DNA from: Sphagnum compactum
Lineage: Eukaryota; Bryophyta; Sphagnopsida; Sphagnales
Length of the DNA: 64,000 nucleotides
Assembly: GCA_965153455.1 (NCBI GenBank)
Contig: OZ234499.1
Span: 12,148,271 to 12,212,270 of the forward strand
Direction: 5' to 3'
Positions 11,223 to 22,386 of the stretch are shown here, piece after piece. Each line of letters opens with the position of its first letter. The first letter of the stretch is position 1. The notes below the pieces were generated by a model. The model ran no database searches. It saw nothing but the letters and a program-made list of their open reading frames with translations, and was not told where the DNA came from. The position numbers were made by a program, and so were the translations under genes.

Positions 11223-13756
11223 GGGGGGAGCTGTAGGCAATCAGACGGAGAGGCTGTACCTGTGACGCCAGACCAGGTAGGGGCTACTCATAGCCCTCAA
11301 TCAAATCGATGGGTACCTATAAATAGGTACCTAGTACCTATTGGCGGTTGTCAAGAGGGGGCGGACCGGTCACCACTAAGTGGGTGAGGAACTTAAAAAA
11401 AAACTGTTTAAAAAAATTAAAAAAAAGAAAAAAAAACAAAAAACAAAAAAACAAAAAACAAAACTACTAGGAGTAAAAGTGGAAAAGTAGAAGGTCCAAA
11501 AATAACGGGGAGGGGGGGTAAAAGTTAAAATAACTGCGGTGTCGAGATCAACCTTAACTTATCCACAAAAGATTTCTTTTGTTCCTTCTTCTTTCTTTTA
11601 GAGGAGAAGAGGCTGGATGTGGTCTGTGCTATATAAAGCACATAGTGTAACTAGTGGTGTTTTTTTTGAAAAAAATAAAAAATAAAAAATAAATTTATTC
11701 TTATTTTTTTAGGGTGGTGAAATTTTGCCACTTGGTGCCCCAAAAAAAAAAATTGGTGTGCGGAGGACCCAAATGAGTTTTTTGGGAAAAGATTGCACCA
11801 ACTTGTCATATACCATGATTATATCTTAACAAATTTATTCTTTTATTCAAATGCATTTTGGCATATAGTTTTTGGCTTTTGTGTTTAAAAAAAATTTAAC
11901 TGTTTTTGGCATGAATGAACATGTCAAACATTTTCATCCATTTTGATATGTAACATTGATGATGATGCATTATATTTCTTGATTTTTTATTTATAGATTT
12001 TGCCTATGTGCTTTTAAATTTTTTTGTTTGTAATGCCTCAATTCACCTCTCCAAATCTCAAAATGCAATTAATCACACTAGGATACAAGGAGGAATTCTG
12101 ATATTGATAATGGGGTGACAACTTTAAACAACCATTGTCAATGAATTAAAAAATCTCATGTTCGTTTTTAATATTTACACAATGATGTCCATCAAACATT
12201 TGCACTCACAATATCCCATTCTCCATGAAAAATCAAGGCTATATATTATCGACAAAATGAAATGCATATAATTATGATGACAAATGTTTTTTTTTTCTTG
12301 AAGAACATGCTAATGACCACTAAGGCTTATAACGCTTAGCTTTCCAACAACAAAGAACACAACGAGGGCCCTATAGTTTGGGGGCTCTTGACTAGACAAA
12401 ACAAGCCAATTAAAAGACTCAATAGCATGATGTGGATAATAAAGCATGAAAATTTATTTTAATTTAAAGAAAATTATTAGATCAAAATTGTGTCAACCTT
12501 AGCCTTGGGCAAGCAACTAATTCCTTGGAAAGACGAGTCGAAAAGAGGATAACCATAAGATGATGAGCTTGGTGAGCATGTGAGCACCCTATTCAAGGTA
12601 ATAACCTAATAGGGTTTTTCAAGTGTTTTTAGATGTCCTGCTTCTTTATATTTACTTAATGTGGCAAAAGCCATTGATGTTGTTTTTTTCTCTTTGGATC
12701 TTTTGCTTGTGCTCTTTTGCAAACCCTGGTGTCTTTTTTTGTTTGTCCTTTGCTTTAAAAACTTAAAAGCTCACACACACACACACACACACACATGCCA
12801 CCACAAAGAAAAGGAAGGAAAAGAAAAGATGGGTAGATTTCATATACACTTATGAGGAGTATAAGGCCTTCGTGTTGATGGCATTGTCAAAAGAAGGGCT
12901 TGCACCAAGCCGTTAACCCCTTCTTCTGGTAATGCCCTCAACCTAGGCCATTACCCAAGGTAAAGAAGCTGCAAAATTTTATTTTTTCATAAGAAAAAAA
13001 TAATTAATTTAAAACTTTTTAATTAAAATTTAAGATGGACATGTTTTTCCTTGAATTTTTTTTAATTCAACGGTCAAGATTCTTCAATACAATCTCAATA
13101 TTGATAATTAAGACAGGAAAACCTGGAGATAACCTCTTTGAAAGAGAAGGCAGTGAAATTTCTCAGAGGCCGAATTTCAGTTTAGAATGTGCTGTTCGAA
13201 TACAACTATATTCTTTCGGGGAGCTCTTTTCAGAAGCAAACAATAGGTGTAACCTTACCTTTCTACTTTCAATAACAAAATTAGGTGGTGACTTCCTTAT
13301 GCATTTATTGCTTAAAAAAAAGAAATAAAATTTAAAGAAATTCTTTTAGGCTCCCCCCCCCCCCTTTTTTTTTTTTGGTTTTTCCTTTGGGGACTTGTTG
13401 ATCTTTATCTTCAATCTTAATTGAGTGTAGTGTAAGGAGTTTTAGAATTCCAAACCTCATCTTCTGAATATGCTCTTTGCTCAGCATCCTCTCTTTGTGC
13501 ATCCAAGACTTCCTAAGTAATTTGAGTACATATATCAATTTAGGCTTTTTTTTTCTTTTTTTTTGGGGGGTTTTTTTTTTTTTTGCCTTTAACAAAATCA
13601 AGACACTCTATCTATGGATAGAAAAGAACTTGCAATAATTTTTTTTCTTTTTTCTTTTTCTCTTTCCTGCATCCTGAAATTCATGCACAACTAGGGAGTG
13701 AGAGTCTAAGAGAGTGAGTTTACCTTCTCCACCAAAAGAAAAAAAGAGTAATGTTG
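11223..13756. other. Intergenic, A+T-rich with low-complexity tracts
   Basis: Begins with two small palindromes (11281-11331), then an A-rich (CAAAAAA)-like tract at 11393-11465. A fragment near 11700-11800 shares the TGGTGAAATTTTGCCACTTGG block with the dispersed repeat seen at 28.2 kb. A (CA)n microsatellite sits at 12774-12795. A C10 run followed by T-tracts is at 13350-13580. No coding sequence with a recognisable family was seen. Confidence 0.5.
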
Positions 13757-14119
13757 GAGGAAGATGGTAAATTGGCCAAGGGTCCTAATTGCAAGCAGTT
13801 CAAAAGTACTGTCTGCTTTTTCTTTTTTTTCTTAACACTGGCTGCCCATTTTCCCCATCCAAGGTGCATCTCATGGTGACCAGAAACATTTTGGAGCTGC
13901 CAGAACCCATTTTGGGTCCTGGTATGAACCTTTTGGGCCTGCATGGGATATCTAATGTCCATTACCGGCCCATAACGTGCATGAATTTGGTGCCAAAATG
14001 TGTCCGGGCAGCATCCATCTCTTTTTTTCAGGCTAAGGGCAGATAATGACAAAAGAAACGCAGCAGCACTTTTGTACTGCCCACATTTAGGAGCCTTGGC
14101 CAATATAACGTCTTCCACC
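13757..14119. mobile_element. Foldback (long inverted repeat) element
   Basis: The left arm (13757-13815) and right arm (14061-14119) are imperfect reverse complements of about 58 bases, sharing TTGGCCAAGG, TCCTAA and the CAAAAGT block. Similarity appears to continue inward, with ACATTTTGG and GGC(T)GCCC blocks on both sides. The unit could fold into one ~360-base hairpin. The overlapping 169-codon minus-strand frame has no recognisable domain and is likely fortuitous. A foldback MITE is the simplest reading; a small-RNA precursor is possible. Confidence 0.75.
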
Positions 14120-15728
14120 GAGGACATGTATATTGATGAGAAATGGTGTTCGGACAGGTACCCTAGTACAGGGGCCGCTTCATGTGTACCTATTTCTGTC
14201 AAATATTTAATTAAATTTAAAGATTCCATACTGGAAAATTCTGCATTTTCCTCCAGAAAATATTTTTCTTGATTTTTTTGGGGTGAAAATTTCTACAAAT
14301 AATATAATTGACTAATATTTAAATTTAAAAAAAAAACTCTAAGTGATGTCTTATAAGTGTGGTAGGTAGTCGAAAATTTAGTACCTCCTACCAATGCCAT
14401 GGTCATCTAGTGAGGAGGAGAAAACCTTGGTACAAGGGAGTAGGGTAGATTGGCCCATCATCGATCGCCTGCCTATGACTGAACACTTATGTATATCTTC
14501 ATCATATGTGCTCCAGTTTGAGTGATTAAAAATGTTATGGGAATGTTAACTCAAGTATGTCGGTTGGTCTTTGAATGTGGAACTTCAAAGGCAGGTGATG
14601 ACAACACTTGATAAAAATTATGGATGCGAGTGAGTCTTTCAATGAGCTCAAAAGCAAAAGAGGAAATCAAGTTTTGGTAAGGTGGTTGTACCAGCAGTAT
14701 CAAAGCCTAGATCTGCTCCTTACTTGTCATTCAATGATTTTAAATCAACTATGAGAATAATGGAGAATTATGATAAGTTTTTTAAAAATATGAGACTTGT
14801 AGCATAATGCTCTGATATGAGTTTTTTTTTTGTAATGAAATCTTGGTAGTTGATACTGGTACAATATCACACCAAGAATGAATGAATTATTGCTACCACC
14901 ATGATACTAAAATATCAAAGATTTCCCAATAGGGCTTATAATAACCCATGTTTTCCTAGTCTCCAAATTTTTAAAAGGCCTCTTTACCCAATAAACACCA
15001 ATTGGGTGTGTACCAAAATTTGATATGAGTACTACATTTGCTACCTCACCCACAACCCTTCCTCACTATTACTCCCCCAAGAACGTTTGCAACCTACAAA
15101 GTAGTGTAGATAAAAAGCACTAAGCAACGGTTATCATGAACCTAAACATATGTAGATTGCAATGCGCATAAGGGGGAGGGTTCTTACAACTAATCCTTGA
15201 GAGTGATAAGGATCTTAAACATATGCTTAGGCATAAAGACCTTGTTGGTTTTTTTTAAAATGCTAAAATGGGTGAGCTTTAGAGGAAATAACTTCTCTCC
15301 CATGACTTCAGAGGGCAATTAATTAAAATTTTTTAGTGGTGTTCACTGGGAATTAGGTATGGTTTTTGTAACAGGTTCCTTCTTTTATGCCCTATCCTTA
15401 TTCTTGCTTGTGCTCCATCTAGCTTGCCAAGCATCATCACCCTTCCATCCACTCACCATGTCCATTGGCTTGCTTTTTCTACCATTTCATCCACCTACGA
15501 TTTGTGAGCCCCTACTTTCATCTATCCACTAAAGAAGCCCTAAAGAAAAAGTTTGGCCTTTACACAATCTATTGCCCTTGGATTGCACCATTCCCAAAAT
15601 AAGGCCCCTCAGATCCACCTTCGATGGGTCCTTACTTTGGGAATGCGGTAGTTTTTAGGTGTTACCCTACACATAAGATCCCAGCTCCTGCTCTTAAGGA
15701 GTCGGCATAATAACTTGACCGTCTTTAT
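14120..15728. other. Intergenic, no gene seen
   Basis: A+T-rich DNA with no long open frame, no recognisable domain and no clear repeat boundary found by eye. It includes short direct motifs only. Confidence 0.5.
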
Positions 15729-16597
15729 TGGAGGGGGTGTATAAGGTGCCCTCCAAATACACTAGAAAATTTTTGTGAGGGCTTTATGAGGGAAAAGAAA
15801 AAGCCCTGAACTCCTACCACATCATTGTCCAGTTTAGATGCAACCTGAAAAGGGCTAAAAGAAAAGAAGAAAAACAGAAAAAAAGCAAAAGGGAATGGGG
15901 TTTCTTTTCCAGCTTTTTTTTTTTTTCCATTATAATATGCCAGGTGACTTTTCCACCATAGGAAAAGAAGCAAAAGAAAAAAGAAGTACACAGTACATTT
16001 CCATTTTGGAAAAAAGAGCAAAAAGAAATTGTCAACTCTAAGCAAAACAAACAACACCCACAAAAAAAAGAAGAAAAGAAGGGACAAATGGACCTTGCTC
16101 ACACAATGAGGATCTCACACAATTTGAGAGCTTGAGCTTTTTTCACTTTGTCTTGGTAGAGGAGTATACCTAGTTGCTTCCTTTCACTCCACTCCAAAAA
16201 GTTGACCTTGTAAAAGCATCAAAAGCAAAAGGGCCATTTGCATCAAAACAAGGATCACATCCAAACAATTTGCCATGTGAAAATTTCCTTTGATGATACT
16301 CTTTTGGTTTTGTCACTCCAATGCTCCTAATGCTTTTCATGCTTTCTTAACAATGAATTCGATGAGGAGCAAACGAATATGAGTATGGCTGTTGTTGCTG
16401 TTGTTGCACAAAAGTGCATTTTTACGTATGACGGTTTTTCTCTCCCTCAGATTATTCCTGTTTGTACATTAAGAAAACAGTTTGCCATTGCAGAAATCAA
16501 ATGAATAGTTACATGTTCCTTCATATGTAAAAGCATTCGGAGAGATTTCCTAAGTGTGTTTGGAGGGCACCTAAATTATGTGAATATATCCCTCCTA
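15729..16597. mobile_element. Non-autonomous DNA element with ~45-bp imperfect terminal inverted repeats
   Basis: The left end reads GGAGGG..GTATAAGGTGCCCTCC followed by AAATACACTAG. The right end, read inward on the minus strand, gives GGAGGG..TAGGTGCCCTCC followed by AAACACACTTAG. The spacing differs by a small indel. The interior is A-rich and purine/pyrimidine skewed, with no transposase. I found no clear target-site duplication, so superfamily is undetermined. Confidence 0.6.
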
Positions 16598-17061
16598 GAA
16601 AAGAGGGCGGATCTTAGGGTTTAGGGATCTTACGCCCACTCCTTTAAAGGACCTCCGTTATTGCTCTCAACCAACTACGTGTACTCTTGTCATACACTTG
16701 TCATATATTGGTATCGCCCTGTAGGGACCTTACAAATCATGTATGGATCTGGAGAGCCTAATGGGGATTCTTTGGCATTATGATCTAAGTCCTCCATATA
16801 CACTAAGTGAAATATGACTTAAGATTTACAGAATGTGTTATGATCTGGGGTGTTTTTTTCCCCAATTGTTTGATATAACAAATTTGGCCAAATTTTCCAA
16901 AAAGAGAAAATCCATTCAAATTTACACTATAAAAATTTCCAAAAAATTCTCAATTTTTTTGTCGTCAAAATGACACAAATTGTTTGGAGAAAAAACACTA
17001 GTCATGACAGCAGATGGTGAAACATGAAGTTGGTAGACCATGGGGGGAGGGGTGTCTATTA
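16598..17061. other. Intergenic, no gene seen
   Basis: Short A+T-rich interval between the TIR element and hAT copy B. It contains another CTCC-ATATACACTAAG motif near 16792 resembling the inner part of the neighbouring TIR. Nothing else was recognised. Confidence 0.45.
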
Positions 17062-17324
17062 CAGTGTTGGGTGGGTATCACATTTTTATGATACCCGTTG
17101 GATTTGGTTTTCATAAAACAATTTTCAAAAGGGTCTGGTTTTCACTTTTTTCCCCCCTAAAATTTATTTGCTGGGCAAGAGTATCAATATATATATATAT
17201 AAAACCAATTCTCAATATGCCGGTTCTCGAAATTATAAGAACAACGAGTTCTCCTTTGTCGGTTCTCACAAACCGCGTATTACTTATTAATTGGTTATTA
17301 TTAAAAAATTCCAAAAACTTAAAA

Positions 17325-19227
17325 TTATTTTTTAAAAAATCTCAATTTTATTATTTTTCTTATTGATGAAAAAATTACAAACATTGTTGTAAACAACTTT
17401 TTAACACTAAATAATATTTTATTTATTGAAATTTTACTCTTCAACAATTTCATCCTTTCGAATTCATGTTCAAACTTTTCTAACTCCTCTTCTAAATTTA
17501 CATCCTTTTGCTCAAAAATATCTTGGTCAACACAATTCGTATCTAACCTTACCAAAGGATGCAAATGCTCTTGGCATTTCACCAACATAGGATACAAGGA
17601 TTTTTTATCATATTCCTCAACAAGAGCAACACTTTGTTCCCTTCCAACAAATGAAGATATTATACGAAGACTCTTAAACCTAAGGTCTAACATTAAAAAA
17701 TCATATTATGAGCTTTTTTGTTTTCATATTTCTTCAAGAATGAAAGGAAAAAATGTAACACATTGATTACCTCCTTTCTAATGTTAAAGGCTAACAAAGA
17801 TAATTCATCAGAAATGATGGAATCATCTTCCATTAAGCTTTCAAATGAAACAATAATTTTGTTTTTCACTTTCAGTTTCAAATTCATGGAAATAGTAGAA
17901 TGTAAAGCATCACTAAGGAGCCAAAGTCCATGGGATTAGTTAAGAACACAAGCAAAAACAATTGGAAAAAGACAAACCATTATAATCAAAGAAATGTGCC
18001 AAGTTAGAGGTGAAAGCAATCAACCAGTGATTCTCATAACAGTTTGTTTGATATAATAAAGCATAATGGCATAATGAAATTGTAAGGCCTCTTGAAACAT
18101 AATGACCTTATTAGCAAACCTGCAACACAACCAATAATAGAAAGATTTGTTATCTTGTATAATTTAGAACTTCAAAATTTGTAAACTATTGAAATAATAA
18201 TGAACTAAAAAGGAGTACTTAGTTTTCATTAGAGTGTTCAATTTTCTAGGGCAAATGCTAGTCTCAACACAAGCCTTTTTCCATTCTTGCCTTTCCTTTC
18301 CAGATTTCTTAGGCCAAGTGATGGATTTTTGCAAATTTGCCTGAGCAGACTTAACATAAACATACTTCAAATCCTTACACACCTTTTCCTCTGTAGTGCC
18401 ATATTGACATGCTTTTGAAAAAACATGCCCATAGAAACTGCCCTAAAAGCTCTCTTCTAAACTAAAAGATTAATAATTTACAACAGCTTTCAATGCAATA
18501 GTCATTGCATTGAGATTTAACCTTTCATCTTTGACATAAGCAATGATTTTTTTCCTTAAACCATATTTGTCCAATACCTCTGTTAGACTTTTAGCTAATG
18601 CTTGACCAATAGTGTTTGTCGCCTCAAACAAGCCAATAGTTACATGTTTTGGCTGGCAATCACTGTTCAAAAAATTGATCATTATGCAAAGACATCATAA
18701 GCTCCTTTAGACATCCAAAGATCAAAGCTAGTTATTGTAAAAAAAAATCTACCAATGTAAGAAAAACATATTGTTGACTTGTCTTCTAAACTAACCTTGG
18801 CAATATTTCTTGTGGAAGAAGGGAAATTTAATTTTGGACACAAACGTAAAATTAAACATTTCAGCCACATACTTTCCACAAATTGAATTGGTAAATTGTT
18901 CTTGACAATCAAAAGGCCCAATTCTTTTAAAAGTTGTTTCTATGGTACATCCTCTTTTTTGAAGGAATCTTTGATAGAAAATATTTAAAAAAGTGACACA
19001 TTAGACATAATCGCTCTGTTTTTTGCTAGTTGTTTTTCTTCTCTTCCTTTCAGCAAAAAGTTTACTTCTTCTTTAAACATTTTGGCAATAACAATGTGCT
19101 TTGCATCCACATGTTTTTTGACAGAAGTTATTCCATTTGTTTTATAATAAGAAATTAGTCCTTTCCCTGCTTGAGTTCTTGAATTTATTCCTATTACACG
19201 TTCTTGATAACAAATGATACAATACAT
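17325..19227 (-). pseudogene. hAT transposase relic (copy B)
   Basis: Minus-strand pieces in order are: 18985-19227 with a BED-type zinc finger (CIIC then HVDAKH, a C-x2-C / H-x4-H pattern); 18682-18921 with FDLWMSKGAYDVFA; 18470-18682 with INFLNSD, KHVTIGLFEATNTIGQALAKSL and AYVKDERLNLNAM; 18164-18382 with VCKDLKYVYVKSAQANLQK; then 17693-17887 and 17325-17693 with MLDLRFKSLRIISSFVG and LVEEYDKKSLYPML near the C-terminus. The pieces match hAT transposases end to end but need several frame changes, and the 17890-18160 stretch contains multiple stops. It therefore encodes no active enzyme. Confidence 0.88.
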
Positions 19228-20039
19228 GATTTATATATTTTCAAGATCAATTTTTGTATTATCATTGACACAATAAAAATTCCAACACAAATATAATCTT
19301 CCATGCAGTTGCCAAATTTTTCTTTGGGCATGCATTTTTTAAAGATTTATTTTCATCTGTTCTTCTATTTCATTTTTTGGATTCTTGCTTGTTTCTATTT
19401 GTACACTTACATTTTTTTCCATAATTTCATCATTCATACAAATTTCAATTATTTCATTATTTCCCATTACAACATTTTCATTTGCAGTGGATTGTTCCAT
19501 TGGCAATTTTCACAAGAATATTTCCAGAGTTAAATAAAGCACAAGATTAATAATTCCAATTTTTTTCACAAACAAAAAAGAAAGAAAAAATCAAATATTC
19601 ACAAAGGTTTGCAATTTAGAAAAATAATTTACAAAAACATTGGGCTTAATGGTAAAGTTTTGAAAAAAACATTTATAAACAATGGGATTAAAGGTTACAA
19701 AAAAAATAAAAATTTACGCACTTTTCTCTCATTAAGATTACAAAAATGTATAATGATAATTTTTTTTAGAATTTTTTTTTGGGTTTATGGATATCCTGCA
19801 CATTAATAAACAAAAAAGAACATAATCTACAAACATATTACAAGAATGAAAAAAATAAATCGAAAATAAAACATAAAATAAATCTAAGACAAAACTATTT
19901 AACAAAAGAAAATAAACAAAAGAGAAAATATAGATTAAAAAAAATATTAACCTTCTCTGGTGGTTGCTAGAAAGCTTGTTTCTCCAAGCTCGAAGCTCCT
20001 CCCTGCAAAAGAGGAGGGAAGAGGGAAGTACCAACCAAC

Positions 20040-20490
20040 ACAAAGCAGTGAGGTTCAAGGCAACGAGACAATGAAGCGTGAGGCGGCAAGGTGACGAAAC
20101 AACAAATGGGGGGGGGGTTAGAAGGTATTTCGATGTAGTGAAGCAATGATACAGTGAGTGATGGTAGTGATGCAACGAGCAATGGCAACATGACGAAGCA
20201 TGAGGTAGTGAGGTGGGGTAGCAACAAAGCAACGACGGGGCAACGCGTAAGGCAACAATGAGGGAATGATGATGCAACGCATAAGGCGACAATGAAGCAA
20301 TGACAAGGCAACGTGCAAAGGAGCATTGAGGTAGCAACAAGGCAGCGCAAGGCAATGTTGAAGCAATGACAAGGTAGCATAAGGCAACGACGAGACAATG
20401 CAACGAAATAGTGATGAAGCAATAGATTGAGGCGACAAATTGAGGCAACACAAGGCATAGCAAGATGGGGAGGCAATAACAAGACAAGAA
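20040..20490. repeat. Degenerate GAGGCAAC-type repeat inside hAT copy B
   Basis: Irregular repetition of GAGGCAAC, AATGAGGCAAC and GCAACGA units, at the same place relative to the terminus as the tract in copy A, but with a different unit mix. Leu/Cys/His-rich frames over it are artefacts. Confidence 0.8.
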
Positions 20491-21027
20491 ACAAGAAGCA
20501 AAGGAAAGAACCAAAAGGGGAAAGAAGAAAAAAAAGAATGAAAGTGAGGAAAAGTGAAAAAAAGAAAAGAAAAATATAGAGAAAGGAAAAAAATTTAACT
20601 TTATGATCCAAATCCAAAATCTAAACAACACAAAAACACAAAACTCTAGTGAACACAACACACACAACACACACAACCTTTGGGAACACAAGTGAAAAAA
20701 ATGCAAGAGGAAGAGTTAATGTACAAAAGTGCATTTTATAAAAAAAAATTAAGGTTTTTTGGAAGTGGCCGTTGGAATGTGGCACCTCTAACTAACCTTT
20801 ATTTTTTCACATAGGATTTTCTTGAAACCCTTACCTAGGTTAGGGTTCAGACCTTAACCAAATCTCACTATTTTTATTTTAAAAAAACTTAACTAGTTAT
20901 CACCATCCGGTTCTCACTTGTTTGAGAATCGATGATTTGGTTTTCAAGTAGGGTATCATTTAGTGTGATACCCTGAGGGGTTCAAACTTTGATGCCTGAC
21001 GAGGGTTGTGATACCCACCCAACATTG

Positions 21028-21410
21028 GTTTGTTCTTGTTTTTATAACTCCCCAACATTGGTTTCTAGTATGAATCCAATTCACTTAGAATCCTTCAATC
21101 AACACACAATTGAAACATTAAGGCTTTGTGCACAATGAATATCCATCGGATATCATAGGAATTAAAAAAAAAGGGTTAGTGAGGTTGGCATGCTCTAGTT
21201 GCATTGTTGTAATGTTATCTTCTTCTCAAGCTCCATCTTGCACAAATAATTTCAGTTTATATGATCATTAAGGTTTGGTGTAGTATATTATGTCCTTTTC
21301 TTGACAAGATTTTATGACATAATCTTCTGTTGATGGTTGATCATATTCATAATTGTGATTGTAATGTTGAACATAAATTAACGTAATAATTGGCCTCCCC
21401 AAATCTTATT
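21028..21410. other. Intergenic, no gene seen
   Basis: A+T-rich DNA between the hAT terminus and a MITE. A second AACATTGGTTT motif just outside the terminus repeats the last bases of the element. Nothing else was recognised. Confidence 0.4.
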
Positions 21411-21526
21411 GTCATGGGATAGTTTTGCTCTTGCCCACTATGTTGGGTGTGTCTCTTAACTTATCCCAATGGACTTGTTGGCACTTTACCCAACATAATG
21501 AACAGGGACTTAACTGTTCCATAGTA
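21411..21526. mobile_element. MITE, copy 1 of a ~115-bp palindromic family
   Basis: Ends GTCATGGGATAGTT and, inverted, GTACTATGGAACAGTT. An internal inverted pair CCACTATGTTGGGTG / ACCCAACATAATG makes the whole unit hairpin-like. The same architecture occurs at 25778 and 31125. No coding capacity. Confidence 0.8.
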
Positions 21527-22386
21527 CGCTAAGGTCTGCTGTAATAGATTATGTGATTTTCTTAACCCCATTACATGGCATAATCTTCTGATGATGAATG
21601 TCATCCACTCATAATTGTGACCAACATGTATTTGTTGAACATAAATCATTTTTTGAAATTGGGGAATTTGTCACCCTAAACCAATGTTTTTTTTTTTTTT
21701 TTTTCAATTTTTCTATGGCACAACTAGTTACTTTTAGGTAGTTCAAGTATGTCAAGGTGGCAACTTGCAATTTTTTGGGGTTGATCAAATGGATATGCTT
21801 ATTCATGCAAGCTTGAAAATTGTCTACAAAGTTAAATTTAGAGTAGTAAAATCAGAGGCAACCACATTGAATTTGAGGTCTGCAAAACAACAACCAAGTA
21901 GGGTCCAAGGTAGAAAAATGGCGACAAAATGGAACTCCATGTAGACAAATTGGCAAACAATTGCAATTCAATGGGGAAAAAATGGCAACAAGATGCAAAA
22001 ATCAATAGACATTAGTTACCTATAAGCTAATGTTTATAGATGTAAAATTTTGTAGGGGGATTGAACCCTGGTCTTGAAGACCTTACCCATTGTAGTGGGA
22101 GATTACTTAGAAAAAGAAAAACAAAGGTAATACATGAGTGCTTGTTCAAGATACAAAAAACAGAAATTGCATACCTTTCATTCTAACCTTCATAGCACAT
22201 CTGATTGAAAAGAATCAAGTAATACCAACATCATAGCAAAAAAAAATGAACATATTGCATAAAAGGTTAGGGTTTAAATTTGTTACTACAAATGAACTAT
22301 GCCTTTATAGTAGCGTGGTGGGATTTGACAACATTCCAATCATTCATTGCTACAGCAAATGGGAAAGTGTCGAAGGTAAAAAACTT
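21527..22386. other. Intergenic, possible 3' flank of the second hAT relic
   Basis: A+T-rich DNA with a T20-type run near 21688-21706. Open frames are short and unrecognised. The downstream end of the hAT relic starting at 22387 may lie here but I could not find its terminal repeat. Confidence 0.4.

Larger units (their letters stand above)
17062..21027 (-). mobile_element. hAT transposon copy B, near full length
   Basis: The left end at 17062 reads CAGTGTTGGGTGGGTATCAC. The right end at 21027, read on the minus strand, gives CAATGTTGGGTGGGTATCAC, with one mismatch in 20. This is the CA(G/A)TG-type end typical of hAT elements. The eight bases outside each end (GTCTATTA and GTTTGTTC) agree at five of eight, so a target duplication is only weakly visible. 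Transposase fragments run leftward from about 19227 to 17325 and the GAGGCAAC-type repeat lies at about 20040-20490. It is autonomous in layout but inactive, with several stops and frame changes. Confidence 0.9.

Noticed and set aside
13720-14229. 169-codon minus-strand frame
   Set aside because: It spans the foldback element, whose two arms are inverted copies, so a conserved protein there is unlikely; no domain was seen.
19738-20706. 322-codon minus-strand frame
   Set aside because: It is open because of T- and C-rich low-complexity sequence and the element repeat; the translation is mostly Phe, Leu, Cys and Ser with no family signature.
22036-22110. Possible tRNA from GGATTGAACCCTGG words
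   Set aside because: No acceptor stem or anticodon arm could be built around it.
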